Shown: positions 34,826 to 44,344, counted from the stretch's first letter. The stretch: 64,000 bases of DNA from VXNE01 sp965206615 (GCA_965206615.1 CBDBKI010000002.1:1-64000); one strand, 5' to 3'. The notes: generated by a model from the sequence alone, not told the origin. Numbers and translations: made by a program.

Positions 34826-35058
34826 CGTTCACGTGCGGCGCGTGTTTCCTCGACAGCCAGCTCCAGGGCCTCGTCCGGCTCGATGCAGGCACGCTTGCGC
34901 GCTGCGGCTACCAGGGAACGAGCGCTTGCGTGATCCCTGATGCCGCGCAGGCGCAGGCTCTCCTCGATGATCGAGCCGATCGAACGGTCTTGGCGGGCCG
35001 CTGTCTCCTTGAGGGCGCGATGCAGATCATCGTCGAGTGTGATGGTCAGCCTGCTCAT
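34822..35058 (-). CDS. Ribbon-helix-helix antitoxin
   Basis: 78 residues from ATG 35058. The N-terminus LTITLDDDLHRALKETA followed by SIGSIIEESL is a CopG/Arc-type ribbon-helix-helix DNA-binding domain, which in toxin-antitoxin pairs represses the operon. The remaining 30 acidic residues would bind the PIN toxin encoded directly after it with a 4-base overlap. The frame stays open further upstream, but only in non-coding-looking sequence. Confidence 0.85.
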   Translation of the reverse strand: MSRLTITLDDDLHRALKETAARQDRSIGSIIEESLRLRGIRDHASARSLVAAARKRACIEPDEALELAVEETRAARER

Positions 35059-35277
35059 CGGCGTTCCCGGACCTGTCGAGGGGAAGGACCGTAGCACAAA
35101 AGCACCAACGCACCAACTCATCGCGTGGCGCAGCACGGCGCCTGGTCGCGGGCGAACGAAGCGTGTTCCGTTTGTCGCGTTGTTGTACTGTCCGATTCGA
35201 AAAGCTGCGCGCCGGAAGGCTTCACAGAGGAGCAGGACCATGTCGAATCGACCCGAAGGACCGAAGGGAGCCACATC

Positions 35278-36309
35278 ATGCGACGGGTGAGACTCGGCGG
35301 ACCGGACGGTCTGGAGGTCTCGCAGTGCGGCATGGGCGTGATGAGCATCACCGCGTACTACGGCGACCCGTTACCCGACGAGGACGCCATCGAGCTCATT
35401 CAGAACGCGGTCGAAGCCGGCTGCACCTTCTTCGATACGGCGGAGGCCTACGTTGCGCAGCATCCGGTCACCGGGGAACTGCTGTGGAACGAGGAGATCC
35501 TCGGCAAGGCGGTGACGACCCTCGGGCGGGACAGGGTGCAGATCGGCACCAAGTTCGGCGGCAGGTCGGCGATGACCGGCCCCGCGATGGGCGACCACAT
35601 GAAGCAGGCCTGCCACGCCGCGCTGAAGCGCCTGCAGACCGATACCATCGACATGTACTACCTCCACCGCGTCGACCCCAACGTGCCGATCGAGGAGACC
35701 GTGGCGACGATGGCCGAGCTGGTGCAGGAGGGTGCAGTGCAGCACATTGGCCTCAGCGAAGCCGCTCCCGAGGTCATCCGGCGCGCGCACGCCGTGCACC
35801 CGATCGCGTGCGTGCAGCAGGAGTGGTCGCTCTACACGAGGGATCTCGAAGAGGACATCGTCCCGGTGTGCAGGGAACTCGGTATTGGCATCGTGCCGTA
35901 CTCGCCGCTGGGCCGCGGTTTTCTCAGTGACGACATGGTCGCACCGGCGAACGATGCGCGGCAGTACTTCCCGAGGCTCACGGGAGCAGCCTTCGAGGCC
36001 AACAAGGCGCTACGGGCAAAGGTAGAGGCGATGGCCAGGGACAAGGGATGCCACACCGCCCAGCTTGCTCTCGCGTGGCTGTGGAAACAGGGCGAGGAGC
36101 TCGGGGTCGATGTCGTGCCGATCCCCGGCACGACCAGGATCCGCAACGCTCAGAGCAACTGCAGCGCGGTGGACGTGCCCGTCTCCGATGCGGAGCTTGC
36201 CGAGTTGTCGAGCGCCTTTGACGGCGTCGCCGGAGAGCGGGGCTTCGATCAGTACATGAGCAGCACCTACAGAGTCACGACGAACGCCAAGGCGAAACCA
36301 GGACCGTAG
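35278..36309 (+). CDS. Aldo/keto reductase
   Basis: 343 residues from ATG 35278 (GAAGGGAG upstream). The catalytic tetrad of aldo/keto reductases can be placed: D and Y in FFDTAEAY, K in IGTKFG, H in YYLHRVD. NADPH-site residues are in VPIPGTTRI near the C-terminus. It resembles the YajO/Tas-like general group acting on small aldehydes and ketones; the substrate is unknown. The stop TAG is the second to fourth base of a dispersed repeat that starts at 36306, so the repeat has set the C-terminus. Confidence 0.92.
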   Translation: MRRVRLGGPDGLEVSQCGMGVMSITAYYGDPLPDEDAIELIQNAVEAGCTFFDTAEAYVAQHPVTGELLWNEEILGKAVTTLGRDRVQIGTKFGGRSAMTGPAMGDHMKQACHAALKRLQTDTIDMYYLHRVDPNVPIEETVATMAELVQEGAVQHIGLSEAAPEVIRRAHAVHPIACVQQEWSLYTRDLEEDIVPVCRELGIGIVPYSPLGRGFLSDDMVAPANDARQYFPRLTGAAFEANKALRAKVEAMARDKGCHTAQLALAWLWKQGEELGVDVVPIPGTTRIRNAQSNCSAVDVPVSDAELAELSSAFDGVAGERGFDQYMSSTYRVTTNAKAKPGP

Positions 36310-36445
36310 GGGACGTGCTCGGCCCGTCCCGCGCCGAGGGCTTTGCACGAGCCCGACACGGGCGATGGTAGGGGACGGGCTTGTCCCGTCCCGCGCCGAG
36401 GGCTTGCACGAGCCCGACACGGGCGACGACAAGCGTCGCCCCTAC
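36306..36445. repeat. Dispersed 78-bp palindrome-ended repeat, two tandem copies
   Basis: Copy 1 is 36306-36367 (right end missing) and copy 2 is 36368-36445 (78 bp, complete). Both begin GTAGGGGACG and share a core TGCACGAGCCCGACACGGGC. The complete copy ends CGTCGCCCCTAC, the complement of its start. Copy 1 supplies the TAG of the aldo/keto reductase. Related copies are at 37720-37796, 54872-54949 and 59599-59679. Confidence 0.85.
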
Positions 36446-36466
36446 GAGCCCCGGGCGGCCCGGGAG

Positions 36467-37696
36467 TCAGTCGAAGAGCTCGCCGCCGCAGGCCGATGCG
36501 GTCGTGCCGTACTGCTCGAAGGCCTTGACGACGTTGGCGCCGGTGCGCCAGCGATGTACCTCGTCCGGGCCGTCGACCAGGCGTTGCGAGCGGATGCCCG
36601 TGTACCAGCGGGCCAGCGGCGTGTCGTGGCTGTAGCCGAGCGCGCCGTGCAGCTGTAACGCGGTGTCGACCACCTGGTGGACCATGTTGGCCATGAAGAC
36701 CTTGGCGATGCCGTTTTCCTGACGCAGATCCATGCCGTTCTCGGCCTTGTAGGCGACGTGCAGCAGCATCAGCCGCGCCTTGTAGATCTCCGCGGCGCAG
36801 TCGGCGAGCATCCAGCGTACGCCCTGGCGGTCGGCGAGCCGTTTGCCGAACGTCTCCCGCTGAATCACGTGCCCCGTGGCAAGGTCCAGGGCGCGCTGGG
36901 CCATGGCCACGTTGTGCATCCCGTGGCGCAGGCGGCCGTACGCGAGACGATGCTGGCCCATGTTGAAGCCCTGCCCGCGACCGCCGAGGATGCTGTCCCG
37001 CGGTACCCTGAGATTGTCGATCCTGATCTCGGAGTGGGAGCCCCCGAGCTTCAGCCCCAGATCCGTGTGTGGCTGCATCGTCTCGATGTTGCGCAGGATC
37101 TGGTAGCCGGGGTTCGGCAGTTCGACGAGGAAGGTGCTGTATCGCTCATGGCGGGGCGCGTCCGGATCGGTCTTGGCCATCACCAGGGCGATGTCGGCGA
37201 CGCTGGCGGACGAGCTGAACCACTTCTCGCCGTTCAGGACCCATTCGTCACCGTCGAGCACCGCCGTCGTCTGCATTCCCGTGGCGTCCGCGCCGGCCGC
37301 CTTCTCCGTCATCGAGTAGCAGATGCGCTTCTCGCCGTTCAGCAGGGGCTTCAGGTACTTCTCCCTCTGATCCTCCGTGCCGTGCTCGATGAGCGTGAGC
37401 ATGGTGGCGTCGTCCGGACCCTGGGTGTTGAGGGCCAGGGCGCCGAGGTAACTCTCGCCGAGTTCCATCTGCACGAGTGCGTTGGCCAGCGGCCGCAGTC
37501 CCATGCCCCCGTGCTCCACGGGCACGAAGGGACACCACAGGCCCCGGGCTCGCGCCTTCTCCCGCAACCCGACAAGCACCTCGTCGAAGTTGTCCGCGGT
37601 GCAGATTTCGTCGGCAGGGTGACACTCCTCCTGCACGAACTTGCGGACCTTGTTGCGCACGGCCCTGGCGTCTTCCGGTATTTCGAAATCGATCAT
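36467..37696 (-). CDS. Acyl-CoA dehydrogenase
   Basis: 409 residues with the three-domain ACAD layout. The N-terminal helices are followed by a central beta domain with ICYSMTEKAAGADATGM (the FAD/substrate loop) and WVLNGEKWFSSSA. The C-terminal helices contain FGKRLADRQGVRWML and the ending LHGALGYSHDTPLARWY with VDGPDEVHRW. The glutamate in DGPDEVH is in the position used as catalytic base in the ACAD10/11-like group. It probably oxidises acyl-CoA with FAD and passes electrons to ETF. The chain length is not readable. It is a single gene between two dispersed repeats. Confidence 0.92.
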   Translation of the reverse strand: MIDFEIPEDARAVRNKVRKFVQEECHPADEICTADNFDEVLVGLREKARARGLWCPFVPVEHGGMGLRPLANALVQMELGESYLGALALNTQGPDDATMLTLIEHGTEDQREKYLKPLLNGEKRICYSMTEKAAGADATGMQTTAVLDGDEWVLNGEKWFSSSASVADIALVMAKTDPDAPRHERYSTFLVELPNPGYQILRNIETMQPHTDLGLKLGGSHSEIRIDNLRVPRDSILGGRGQGFNMGQHRLAYGRLRHGMHNVAMAQRALDLATGHVIQRETFGKRLADRQGVRWMLADCAAEIYKARLMLLHVAYKAENGMDLRQENGIAKVFMANMVHQVVDTALQLHGALGYSHDTPLARWYTGIRSQRLVDGPDEVHRWRTGANVVKAFEQYGTTASACGGELFD

Positions 37697-37719
37697 CTGG
37701 AGAGTTCCCCCTGGTTGCT

Positions 37720-37796
37720 GTAGGGGCGACCCTTGTGGTCGCCCGCATTGAAGGCTCGCACGATTCGGCGACGGGCCGCCACAAGGGCGGCCCTAC
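37720..37796. repeat. Dispersed 77-bp palindrome-ended repeat
   Basis: Starts GTAGGGGCGACC and ends GGCGGCCCTAC. It contains the family core in diverged form (CTCGCACGATTCGGCGACGG). It fills the gap between the acyl-CoA dehydrogenase and the HCCA isomerase-like gene and supplies the latter's stop codon (CTA on the plus strand at 37793-37795). Confidence 0.8.
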
Positions 37797-38398
37797 GTCT
37801 GTCCGAGCCGCGTCAGCTCGTCGTCGATGAACTCCATGCGGTCCTTGCCCCAGAAGAGTTCGTCGCCAATGTAGACGGACGGCGCCCCGAACACGCCGCG
37901 GTCGAGGGCGGCCCGGGTCGCATCGATCAGGGCTTGCCGGATGACGGGTCCGTCGCAGACGGCGACGAACTCGTCCGGATCGAGACCGATCTCCCGCGCT
38001 ACGGCCTGCATCCCGTCCACGTCGGTGATCGACGCGTCGTTCTGCTCCCAGTAACGCCGGAAGATCGCGTCGACGTACGCCGTCTCGACGCCCAGTTCAC
38101 GCGCCGCCAGCGCACCGCGCAACGGACGGCTGGTCTTGATCGGAAAGCGGTCCGGGACACGGAACGGCAGCGCGTACTTCTGCGCCCAGCGCCGCAGGTC
38201 GCGACCGCGGTTCGAAAGCTTCGCGGCCGGCTCATCCTGCAGCACGTAGTTGTGATGGCGGAACACGAAACCGAGATTGAACGGGTGCATCACGATAGTC
38301 GCATCGTGTTTCGCGGCAATGGGGCGGAGGAGATGCAGCGCGAAATAGGTGTTCGTGCTGCCGATGTCCCAGTAGAAGTCGATGGTGGCCAACTGCAC
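37793..38398 (-). CDS. 2-hydroxychromene-2-carboxylate isomerase-like (DsbA family) protein
   Basis: 201 residues from GTG 38398. DsbA/thioredoxin-like fold with an inserted helical domain: FYWDIGSTNTYFA at the N-terminus, PFRVPDRFPIKTSRPLRGAL in the middle, and the typical ending GVFGAPSVYIGDELFWGKDR. Family members use glutathione to isomerise 2-hydroxychromene-2-carboxylate in naphthalene breakdown, but many homologues have unknown substrates. A serine (IGSTNT) stands where DsbA has its cysteine pair, as in the family. The ribosome site abuts the start closely. The C-terminal stop comes from a dispersed repeat. Confidence 0.88.
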   Translation of the reverse strand: MQLATIDFYWDIGSTNTYFALHLLRPIAAKHDATIVMHPFNLGFVFRHHNYVLQDEPAAKLSNRGRDLRRWAQKYALPFRVPDRFPIKTSRPLRGALAARELGVETAYVDAIFRRYWEQNDASITDVDGMQAVAREIGLDPDEFVAVCDGPVIRQALIDATRAALDRGVFGAPSVYIGDELFWGKDRMEFIDDELTRLGQT

Positions 38399-38573
38399 TC
38401 CCTCTCCGTGGTTCGGCGCGTCCGGCGTACGGCGCGATCCGCATCCTCATCCGGTCGATTGTCGGACGATCGCTGTCCGCATCGCAAGCTGACACGGTGC
38501 CTCCCGCCTGTCGGTACGGGCGCGTGGAGAGGATACACTGCGCCGCCGAACCACGGCTTCCCGGGGCGACTCC

Positions 38574-38951
38574 ATGGCGAATCTCAACGTGTCGGGCATC
38601 AGGACGTTCGTCGGCACACGGAACTTCGAGGACTCCCGGGACTTCTACATCGCGCTGGGATGGCAGCTGAACTGGGACCGGGATGGCCTCGCCGAACTGG
38701 AACTGGGCGGGTCACCGCTCTTCCTGCAGCGCTACTACAACAAGCAGTGGTGCGAGAACTCCATGCTGCACGTGACGGTGGCGGACGCTCAGGCGTGGTA
38801 CGAGCATGCGCAGGCGGTGATCGAGGCGGGATCCTTCAGCGGTCCGCCGCGGGTGAACTCGCCGAAGGAGGAGGACTACGGCGCCCTGGTCACGTACATC
38901 CGGGATCCCGCCGGCGTGCTTCTGCACATGGCGCAGCCGCTGGGTCGGTAG
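38574..38951 (+). CDS. Small VOC-family protein
   Basis: 125 residues, single VOC module: an opening GIRTFVGTRNFEDSRDFYIALGW region (about residues 7-29), a LFLQRYYNKQW strand, the MLHVTVADAQAWYEH helix, and LVTYIRDPAGVLLHMAQ with the last metal-ligand position. Glyoxalase/bleomycin-resistance-like fold; substrate unknown. It is divergent from the HCCA isomerase-like gene and convergent with the osmolyte transporter. Confidence 0.8.
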   Translation: MANLNVSGIRTFVGTRNFEDSRDFYIALGWQLNWDRDGLAELELGGSPLFLQRYYNKQWCENSMLHVTVADAQAWYEHAQAVIEAGSFSGPPRVNSPKEEDYGALVTYIRDPAGVLLHMAQPLGR

Positions 38952-39010
38952 CTCGAGGACCGGCTTTCGCGGCGAGCAGCGCGACGCGAAGCCTGGCGTC
39001 CCTCGGCCTT

Positions 39011-40480
39011 TCAGGTCGCCGCCGCGCGCAGGTGCCGCGGCGACAGCAGCCGCTCCAGGCCTTCGAGCGCGAACTCGGTCACGATGGCGAGCAGCGCGGC
39101 CGGCAGCGCGCCCTGCAGGATCAGCCCGTGGTCGTTCAGAGCGAGTCCGGTGACGATGGGATCGCCCAGGCCACCCGCGCCGATGAAGGCCGCCAGGGTC
39201 GCGGTACCGATACTGATGACCGCGGCGGTGCGCACGCCGGCCAGCATGCTCGGGACGGCCAGCGGCACGAAGACGTGGCGCAGCCGCTGTGTCCGGGTCA
39301 GGCCCATGGCCAGCGACACGCGTTGCAGCACCGGATCGATGGTCGCGAGCGCGGTCACCGTGTTGCGCACGATCGGCAGCAGGGAGTACAGGAAGAGCGC
39401 CACGATGGCCGGCGTGACGCCGATGCCGAACAGCGGAATCATGAAGGCAAGGAGCGCGATGGAGGGGATCGTCTGCAGCAGTCCCGCCGTGTAGACGACG
39501 GCCCGCGCCAGCCAAGCGATGCGGAACACGAGCAGCGCGAGACCGATCCCGAAGACGGTGGCCGGGAGCAGCGCGGTCGCGGTCAGTTCGAGGTGGCGCA
39601 GCGTGTTCCGGGCAAGCGACTGCCAGAGGTCCGAGCGCGCCTCGGAGCCGGTGATGCCGAGTCCTTCGAGATACCCGTATGCCGCCTCGGCGAAGTCCGC
39701 GTTGTCGAACAGGACGGAGGCGTTGATGGCCTGCATGCCGGCGTCGTCCAGGGTGTTCGCGACGGTGCGCAACCGCGCCTGCGCCCGTTCCGGCAGATCG
39801 GAGCGCGCCAGCGGCGCGGCCAGGTAGCGCGGAAAGAACCCCCGATCGTCCCGCAGGACGGTGAGGTCGTAGCGCACCAGTTCGCCGTCGGTAGAGTAGG
39901 CGTCGGTGACGTCGATCGTGCCGTCGGCGAGGGCCTGGTAGGCGAGCCCGTGGTCGATGCCGTCGATGCTCCGGTCGAACCCGTAGACGCGGGATAGCCC
40001 GGGCCAGCCGTCCTCGCGTTCCACGAACTCGTGCGACACCGCAATGCGCAGGTCGGTGTGCCTGCGCAGGTCCGAGATCGTCCCGATGCCCAGCCGGTCG
40101 GCCAGCGCTCGGGGCAGGGCCAGGCCGTAGGTGTTGTTGAAGCCGAAGGCCGGCAGGACGGTCAGCCCGTCGTCTGCCACCAGGGTGTTCAGGACATCGA
40201 TGTCCGGCTGGTCCGCGCGTTTCAGGATCGCCTGTGCGAGCGTTCCGGTGTACTCGGGGTACACGTCGATCTCGCCCGTGCGCAGGGCCTCGTAGCAGAT
40301 CAGCGTGCCGCCGAGGCCGAAGCGCCGTTCCACCTCGAAGCCGTCGGACTCGAGGAGTTGCGCCATGATCTCGGCCAGGATGTAGGACTCGTTGAAGTCC
40401 TTGCTCGCCACCACCAACGGCGCGGCGGTCGCGCAGCACGCCACGATCAGGGACAACGCTGCCAGGCCGCCGCGCTTCAC
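39011..40480 (-). CDS. Osmolyte ABC transporter, substrate-binding domain fused to permease
   Basis: 489 residues from GTG 40480, which overlaps the ATPase stop (GTGA). A signal peptide (LIVACCATAAP) leads into an OpuAC-type glycine betaine/choline/proline-binding domain (SKDFNESYILAEIMAQLLE, YPEYTGTL, AYSTDGELVRYDL) over residues 25-280. A BPD_transp_1 permease with five to six membrane helices and the IGTATLAAFIGAGGLG coupling region follows (290-489). In many fused homologues the permease comes first; here the binding domain does. A single chain would then fill both roles of the OpuA/OpuB-type importer. It imports compatible solutes for osmoprotection; substrate within this group not fixed. 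Confidence 0.9.
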   Translation of the reverse strand: MKRGGLAALSLIVACCATAAPLVVASKDFNESYILAEIMAQLLESDGFEVERRFGLGGTLICYEALRTGEIDVYPEYTGTLAQAILKRADQPDIDVLNTLVADDGLTVLPAFGFNNTYGLALPRALADRLGIGTISDLRRHTDLRIAVSHEFVEREDGWPGLSRVYGFDRSIDGIDHGLAYQALADGTIDVTDAYSTDGELVRYDLTVLRDDRGFFPRYLAAPLARSDLPERAQARLRTVANTLDDAGMQAINASVLFDNADFAEAAYGYLEGLGITGSEARSDLWQSLARNTLRHLELTATALLPATVFGIGLALLVFRIAWLARAVVYTAGLLQTIPSIALLAFMIPLFGIGVTPAIVALFLYSLLPIVRNTVTALATIDPVLQRVSLAMGLTRTQRLRHVFVPLAVPSMLAGVRTAAVISIGTATLAAFIGAGGLGDPIVTGLALNDHGLILQGALPAALLAIVTEFALEGLERLLSPRHLRAAAT

Positions 40481-41217
40481 GTCGCGTCCGCCCGCGTGGC
40501 CAGTAGCCGGGCCACGTAGTCGTCTGCCGGATGGGCGAGCACTTCCTCGGTCGTACCGGCCTGGCGGATGCCGCCGGGGCCGAGGATGACGAGCCGCTCG
40601 GCGAGCCGCACCGCCTCGCCCATGTCGTGCGTGACCAGCAGCGTGTCCACGTCTTCGTGCTCGCGCGCATGGAGGAACTGGTCGTACAGCGCCTCCCGCG
40701 TGATCGGGTCCACCGCGGAGAACGGTTCGTCGAGCAGCAGCATGTCGGGTCGCAGCATCAGCGCCCGGCAGAGTCCCACGCGCTGTTGCTGTCCGCCGGA
40801 GAGTTGCAGGGGGTAGTGCTTCGAGAGGGTATCGTCCAGGCCCATCTCGTCGAGGAGTTCGCGGAAGCGCGTCTCGATGTCGTCGTGGGGCCACCGCTCC
40901 AGCCTTGCGAGCAGTGTGACGTTCTGCCGGACCGTCATGTGGGGGAACAGCCCCGCCCCCTGCACGGCGTAGCCGATGCGTCGCCGGAAGCGCTCCACGC
41001 CCGCTTCCGGCACGGGCTGCCCGAACACTTCGACCGTGCCTTCCGTCGGGCGCAGCACGCCGTTGACGAGTTGCAGAAGCGTGGTCTTGCCGCAGCCGCT
41101 CTCGCCCACGATGGCGGTCGTGCCGCCTCGCGGCAGCGACAGCGTCAGGTCGCGGAAGACCCACTGCTCGTCATAACGCTTGCCGACGCCGACGAACGCC
41201 ACGCCCGTCTCGTTCAT
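40477..41217 (-). CDS. Osmolyte ABC transporter ATP-binding protein
   Basis: 246 residues from ATG 41217, overlapping the sbcB stop by 4. Walker A GESGCGKTT, Q-loop YAVQGAGLF, signature LSGGQQQR, Walker B MLLLDEPFSAVD and the switch histidine in LLVTHD are all present. It lacks the C-terminal CBS domains of ProV/OpuAA, being a short OpuCA-like ATPase. It pairs with the fused binding-protein/permease gene directly downstream. The overlap with sbcB is odd for a DNA-repair gene and suggests a shared transcript. Confidence 0.92.
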   Translation of the reverse strand: MNETGVAFVGVGKRYDEQWVFRDLTLSLPRGGTTAIVGESGCGKTTLLQLVNGVLRPTEGTVEVFGQPVPEAGVERFRRRIGYAVQGAGLFPHMTVRQNVTLLARLERWPHDDIETRFRELLDEMGLDDTLSKHYPLQLSGGQQQRVGLCRALMLRPDMLLLDEPFSAVDPITREALYDQFLHAREHEDVDTLLVTHDMGEAVRLAERLVILGPGGIRQAGTTEEVLAHPADDYVARLLATRADAT

Positions 41218-42659
41218 GTGGTGGTCCGCCCTTCGAGTTCGGCGCCGTACGCATCGAGTGCGAGCAGCACCTCGCGTTGGGGGCCGTCGCCGGCGTCGCC
41301 CAGACGCGCCGCCACGTCCCGCCGATAGGCCTCGAGTGTCATGCGCCGGGGATGCTCCGTGGTCAGCCGGCGCGCGACAAAGCGCCGCCAGTCCGCACGT
41401 TCGGCGGGGGTCAGGGACTCCGGACGCAGGCGGGCCTTCAGGCGGGCATGCAGCTCGGTGAGTCGCGCGTCCCCGAATTGCAGCGTCGGCCAGGCGGCAT
41501 GGGCCCGCAACTCCCGCTGCAGCGTGTCGCATGCGTGGCGGTCGGCGTCGGGCGTGAAGCCCGCGTAGAGTCGTTCCTCCACGTCGTCCGGGGCAGTATC
41601 CGGGTCCGCCGCCGGGCGGTCTTCGCGGAGATAGACCCGGGCGATCTTGTCCGCGAGGCCGGGCGCCGCCAGCAACGCCGTGCGACGTTCCTCGATGAGT
41701 CCCGCATCGATGCCAAGGCGCTCCGCGTCCTGCGGCCGCACGACCTCGATGGGGGCCAGGAACGGGCAGCGGTTGAGGCGTACCTGCTTGAGGGGCGGGC
41801 GCTCTTCGGCCCCCTCCGCGAACAGGGTCTCGCGCAGTTCGTCCGCGGACCGCTCCACGAGGGGCGACACGTCGCGACCGAGGTCCGCCACGATGATGCC
41901 GTTGTCCATGGTCGGGTGCTGTGCCACGGACAGCACGGGTGCGGTGCAGTACCGCGCGTTGGGCAGGCGGCCCGAGGCGTGGACACACACCTTCTGGCCG
42001 AACGGCACGAGCAGGCGCCGGGCCACGTGTTTCGAGCGCAGCGTCAGCGCGTATTGGAAGAGCCGGGGCTGCCTTGCGTGGATCAGCCGCGCGAGGGCGA
42101 TGGTGGCGCGCACGTCGGACAGGGCATCGTGTGGCGAGGCATGGACCAGGCCGTTTGCCTCGGCGAGCGCTTCGAGGCGGAAGGTCGGTACGTCGTCGGG
42201 GTTGGGCCAAACGATGCCTTCGGGTCGCAGGGCCGCGGTCGCGCGGACGAGGTCGATCAGGTCCCAGCGCGAGTTGCCGTCGCGCCATTCCCGGGCGTAC
42301 GGATCGAACAGGTTCCGGTACAGGGCGTAGCGGATGAACTCGTCGTCGAAGCGGAGGTTGTTGTACCCGGCGACGGAGGTGCCCGGAGTGGAGAAGATGC
42401 GGTCGATCTCCGTCATGGCTTGCCACTCGTCGATGCCGCTCGCAATCGCCTGCTGCGGAGTGATGCCCGTGACCAGGCAGGACTCCGGCGTCGGGACGAT
42501 GTCGGGCGGCAACCGGATGTAGGTGGAGTAGGGCGCGCCCACCGGGTGCATCTCGAGATCCGTCCGCTGCCCCGCGAACTGCACGATGCGATCCGTGGCG
42601 GGCGAGGTCCCGGACGTCTCCAGGTCGTACCAGTAGAAACTCTTGTGCGGATCGGCCAT
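41214..42659 (-). CDS. sbcB: Exodeoxyribonuclease I
   Basis: 481 residues, the size of E. coli exonuclease I (475). The DnaQ-type exonuclease core shows WYDLETSG (acidic pair), FDDEFIRYALYRN, and HDALSDVRATI with the last catalytic aspartate and histidine. The SH3-like and helical C-terminal parts follow (VPFGQKVCVHASGR, LYAGF). It degrades single-stranded DNA 3' to 5' in recombination and mismatch repair. Presence supports a gammaproteobacterial host. Start ATG 42659, 11 bases after the DASS transporter stop, so probably co-transcribed. Confidence 0.95.
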   Translation of the reverse strand: MADPHKSFYWYDLETSGTSPATDRIVQFAGQRTDLEMHPVGAPYSTYIRLPPDIVPTPESCLVTGITPQQAIASGIDEWQAMTEIDRIFSTPGTSVAGYNNLRFDDEFIRYALYRNLFDPYAREWRDGNSRWDLIDLVRATAALRPEGIVWPNPDDVPTFRLEALAEANGLVHASPHDALSDVRATIALARLIHARQPRLFQYALTLRSKHVARRLLVPFGQKVCVHASGRLPNARYCTAPVLSVAQHPTMDNGIIVADLGRDVSPLVERSADELRETLFAEGAEERPPLKQVRLNRCPFLAPIEVVRPQDAERLGIDAGLIEERRTALLAAPGLADKIARVYLREDRPAADPDTAPDDVEERLYAGFTPDADRHACDTLQRELRAHAAWPTLQFGDARLTELHARLKARLRPESLTPAERADWRRFVARRLTTEHPRRMTLEAYRRDVAARLGDAGDGPQREVLLALDAYGAELEGRTTT

Positions 42660-42670
42660 GGATACCCCGG

Positions 42671-44197
42671 TCAGCCGCCTTCCGCGGCCAGGGACGTGGC
42701 CCAGGCCGGCACCGCGGACGGGTCGATATCGAAAACGACGAGCCCCAGAGTGTAGACGATGCTTGCGATCACCAGCGCGCCGAACAGGTTGAGGACGATC
42801 CCGGCGCGTGCCATTTCCGGAATCGAGATGCGGTTGCTGCCGAACACGATGGAGTTGGGCGGCGTCGCCACGGGCATCATGAACGCGCACGAGGCGGACA
42901 TGGTCGCGGGGATCATCAGGATCAGCGGGTGTGTGCCCGTCGCGACCGCGACGGCCGCGAGAATCGGCAGGATCATCTCCGTGGTCGCGGTGTTGCTGGT
43001 CAACTCCGTCAGAAAGGTGAGGGCCAGGCAGACCAGCAGGATGAGGACGAACGTCGGCAGCGCGGCCGCCGCGCCGAACTGGGCGCCGACGATCTGTGCC
43101 AGCCCGGTCGCCTGAAACGCGGCAGCGAGCGCGAAACCCCCGCCGATGAGCAGGACGATGTTCCAGGGCAGCCGCGGGATGATCTCCGTGCCCATCAAGC
43201 GTGTACTGCCGTCCTTCCGGTTGCGGGCCGGGATGAAGAAGAGCACGGATGCCATGGCGATGGCGACCGTGCCGTCGTCCACCAGTCCGGGCCACGGCAG
43301 CAGTCGCGACCACCCGGGCAGCGTGAACGCACCGAGCACGAGGTCCACGCGGAAGACCCACAGTAGCGCCGTCATCGCGAACACCGTGAGCACCGTTCGT
43401 TCCTCGAAGGAGATCGGACCGAGCCGAGCCCGCTCGGTCTGCACGGTCTCCCGGTCGATACGGAGACCTCGTGGCGCCCGGTACAGTACCTGCGTGATCA
43501 GGAGCCACGCGGCGAGCAGCATGATCACGCCCACGGGCAAGGCGACCACGAGCCACTGGCCGAAGGCGATGCTGGGTGCGTCGGGAAAGAGGATCTCGTA
43601 GATCCGCACGAACGAGAGGTTGGGCGGTGTGCCCACGAGCGTGGTCATGCCGCCGACGGAGCAGCCGTAGGCGATGCCCAGCATGAGGCCGACCGACAGC
43701 GGGTGTGCCCGCTCGCCGGCGCGGTCCTCTACCTGCAGCACGATGGCCAGGCCGATGGGGACCATCATCACCGCCGTCGCGGTGTTGGACACCCACATCG
43801 AGAGGAACGCCGCGGCGACCATGAAACCCAGCACCATCCGCGCCGGGCCGCCGCCGAGGCGGTGGATGATGTTCAGCGCGATGCGCCGGTGCAGGTCCCA
43901 CTTCTGCATGGTCAGGGCGATCATGAAGCCGCCGATGAACAGCACGATCGTGCTGTTGATGTAGATGGGCGCGGTCTCGCGTCCGGCCATGATGCCGAGC
44001 AGCGGGAACAGGATCAGCGGCATCAGCGCCGTCGCGAAGAGCGGGATGGCTTCGCTCATCCACCAGATGGCCATGAGTGCGGCCACCGCCGCCAGGCGGC
44101 TGGCGGGCTGGTTCTCCGGGGAGACCGGGAACAGCAGGAGCAGCGCGAAGGCCGCGACGCCGAGCCACAGCCCGAGCAGTCGGCCGTTCCAGTGCAT
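42671..44197 (-). CDS. DASS-family (SLC13-type) anion:sodium symporter
   Basis: 508 residues, about 12 membrane segments. The two DASS signature loops with SNT are seen (FLSMWVSNTATAVMM and FLTELTSNTATTEMI), with VGTPPNLS and MPVATPPNSIVFG forming the two ion/substrate hairpins. It imports dicarboxylates, sulfate or similar anions with sodium in the inner membrane. The ATG at 44197 is chosen; a TTG at 44212 is possible. The next gene upstream, at 44345, is unrelated. Confidence 0.92.
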   Translation of the reverse strand: MHWNGRLLGLWLGVAAFALLLLFPVSPENQPASRLAAVAALMAIWWMSEAIPLFATALMPLILFPLLGIMAGRETAPIYINSTIVLFIGGFMIALTMQKWDLHRRIALNIIHRLGGGPARMVLGFMVAAAFLSMWVSNTATAVMMVPIGLAIVLQVEDRAGERAHPLSVGLMLGIAYGCSVGGMTTLVGTPPNLSFVRIYEILFPDAPSIAFGQWLVVALPVGVIMLLAAWLLITQVLYRAPRGLRIDRETVQTERARLGPISFEERTVLTVFAMTALLWVFRVDLVLGAFTLPGWSRLLPWPGLVDDGTVAIAMASVLFFIPARNRKDGSTRLMGTEIIPRLPWNIVLLIGGGFALAAAFQATGLAQIVGAQFGAAAALPTFVLILLVCLALTFLTELTSNTATTEMILPILAAVAVATGTHPLILMIPATMSASCAFMMPVATPPNSIVFGSNRISIPEMARAGIVLNLFGALVIASIVYTLGLVVFDIDPSAVPAWATSLAAEGG

Positions 44198-44344
44198 GGT
44201 CCGGGGGCTCAACGTCGGCCGCCGGGCCCGGTCTGTTGCGGTGCCGCCGCTACGCGCACAGGGGGCCGCACGATGCCTTCGTGATGGGCGTGTACGGGGT
44301 CGGCCCGCGTGCGGCGTCGCATGGCCGTCCGCGGTGGGAGGCGA

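Noticed and set aside
39011..41164. A 717-residue fusion from 41164 through the transporter
   Set aside because: The upstream part is an out-of-frame reading of the ABC ATPase gene, which is intact in its own frame.
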